This document shows positions 5,828-5,838 of a stretch of DNA of 5,838 bases, piece by piece. The DNA lies in the NCBI GenBank assembly GCA_938004025.1, contig CALKXC010000278.1, forward strand, positions 1 to 5,838, given 5' to 3'. The notes beneath the pieces were generated by a model. That model saw nothing but the letters and a program-made list of their open reading frames with translations. It did not search any database and was not told the DNA's origin. Numbering within the stretch: position 1 is the first letter of the stretch; every line of letters starts with the position of its first letter. The translations under genes were made by a program, and so were the position numbers. This stretch comes from an uncultured Leucothrix sp. Lineage in GTDB: Bacteria > Pseudomonadota > Gammaproteobacteria > Thiotrichales > Thiotrichaceae.

Positions 5828-5838
5828 AAGTTTGAAAA

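Overview
The window comes from a gammaproteobacterial chromosome of moderate GC content, probably a marine one such as Vibrionaceae or a relative. This placement rests on recognised protein families and sequence style only; there is no rRNA or similar marker here. It carries five substantial genes and two decayed gene relics. I see no tRNA, rRNA, CRISPR array or insertion sequence.

Layout. Positions 1-1136 (+) hold the 3' part of a di-haem c-type cytochrome of the DHOR (DUF1111) family, with both CxxCH haem sites in view. A perfect 8-bp inverted repeat (1150-1177) lies between it and a convergent 12-helix MFS transporter (1190-2371, -). Directly upstream of the transporter, in the same direction and with a gap of only 25 nt, lies the C-terminal stub of an NADH:flavin oxidoreductase of the trimethylamine dehydrogenase type (2397-2687, -). 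The enzyme's catalytic part is gone, and its place is taken by an intact DUF3299 lipoprotein gene (2688-3350, -). A 268-bp divergent spacer separates that gene from a small ABM-fold (putative quinol monooxygenase) gene (3619-3909, +).

The right third is the most interesting part. A 515-residue protein with a C-terminal PcfJ domain (4215-5762, -) is preceded by a textbook sigma-54 promoter (5812-5827), with TGGCACG, four bases, then TTGCA. Just downstream, in a stretch that looks empty, the minus strand carries a relic of kptA, the tRNA/RNA 2'-phosphotransferase (3922-4146). About 75 C-terminal codons remain, aligned without gaps to the family and broken by one TAA where the family has a serine. 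A 38-nt imperfect hairpin (4161-4198) sits at the point where the N-terminal half is missing.

How the genes fit together. The sigma-54 promoter, the PcfJ gene and the kptA relic share one strand and read as a former operon. KptA is an RNA-repair enzyme, and the known rtcBA RNA-repair operon is driven by sigma-54 with the activator RtcR. I therefore infer that the PcfJ gene belongs, or once belonged, to a sigma-54-controlled RNA-damage or stress cassette that is decaying in this strain. The left side reads as a separate remodelled catabolic locus, with a methylamine- or betaine-type flavoenzyme lost and its transporter kept. The two stories are probably independent.
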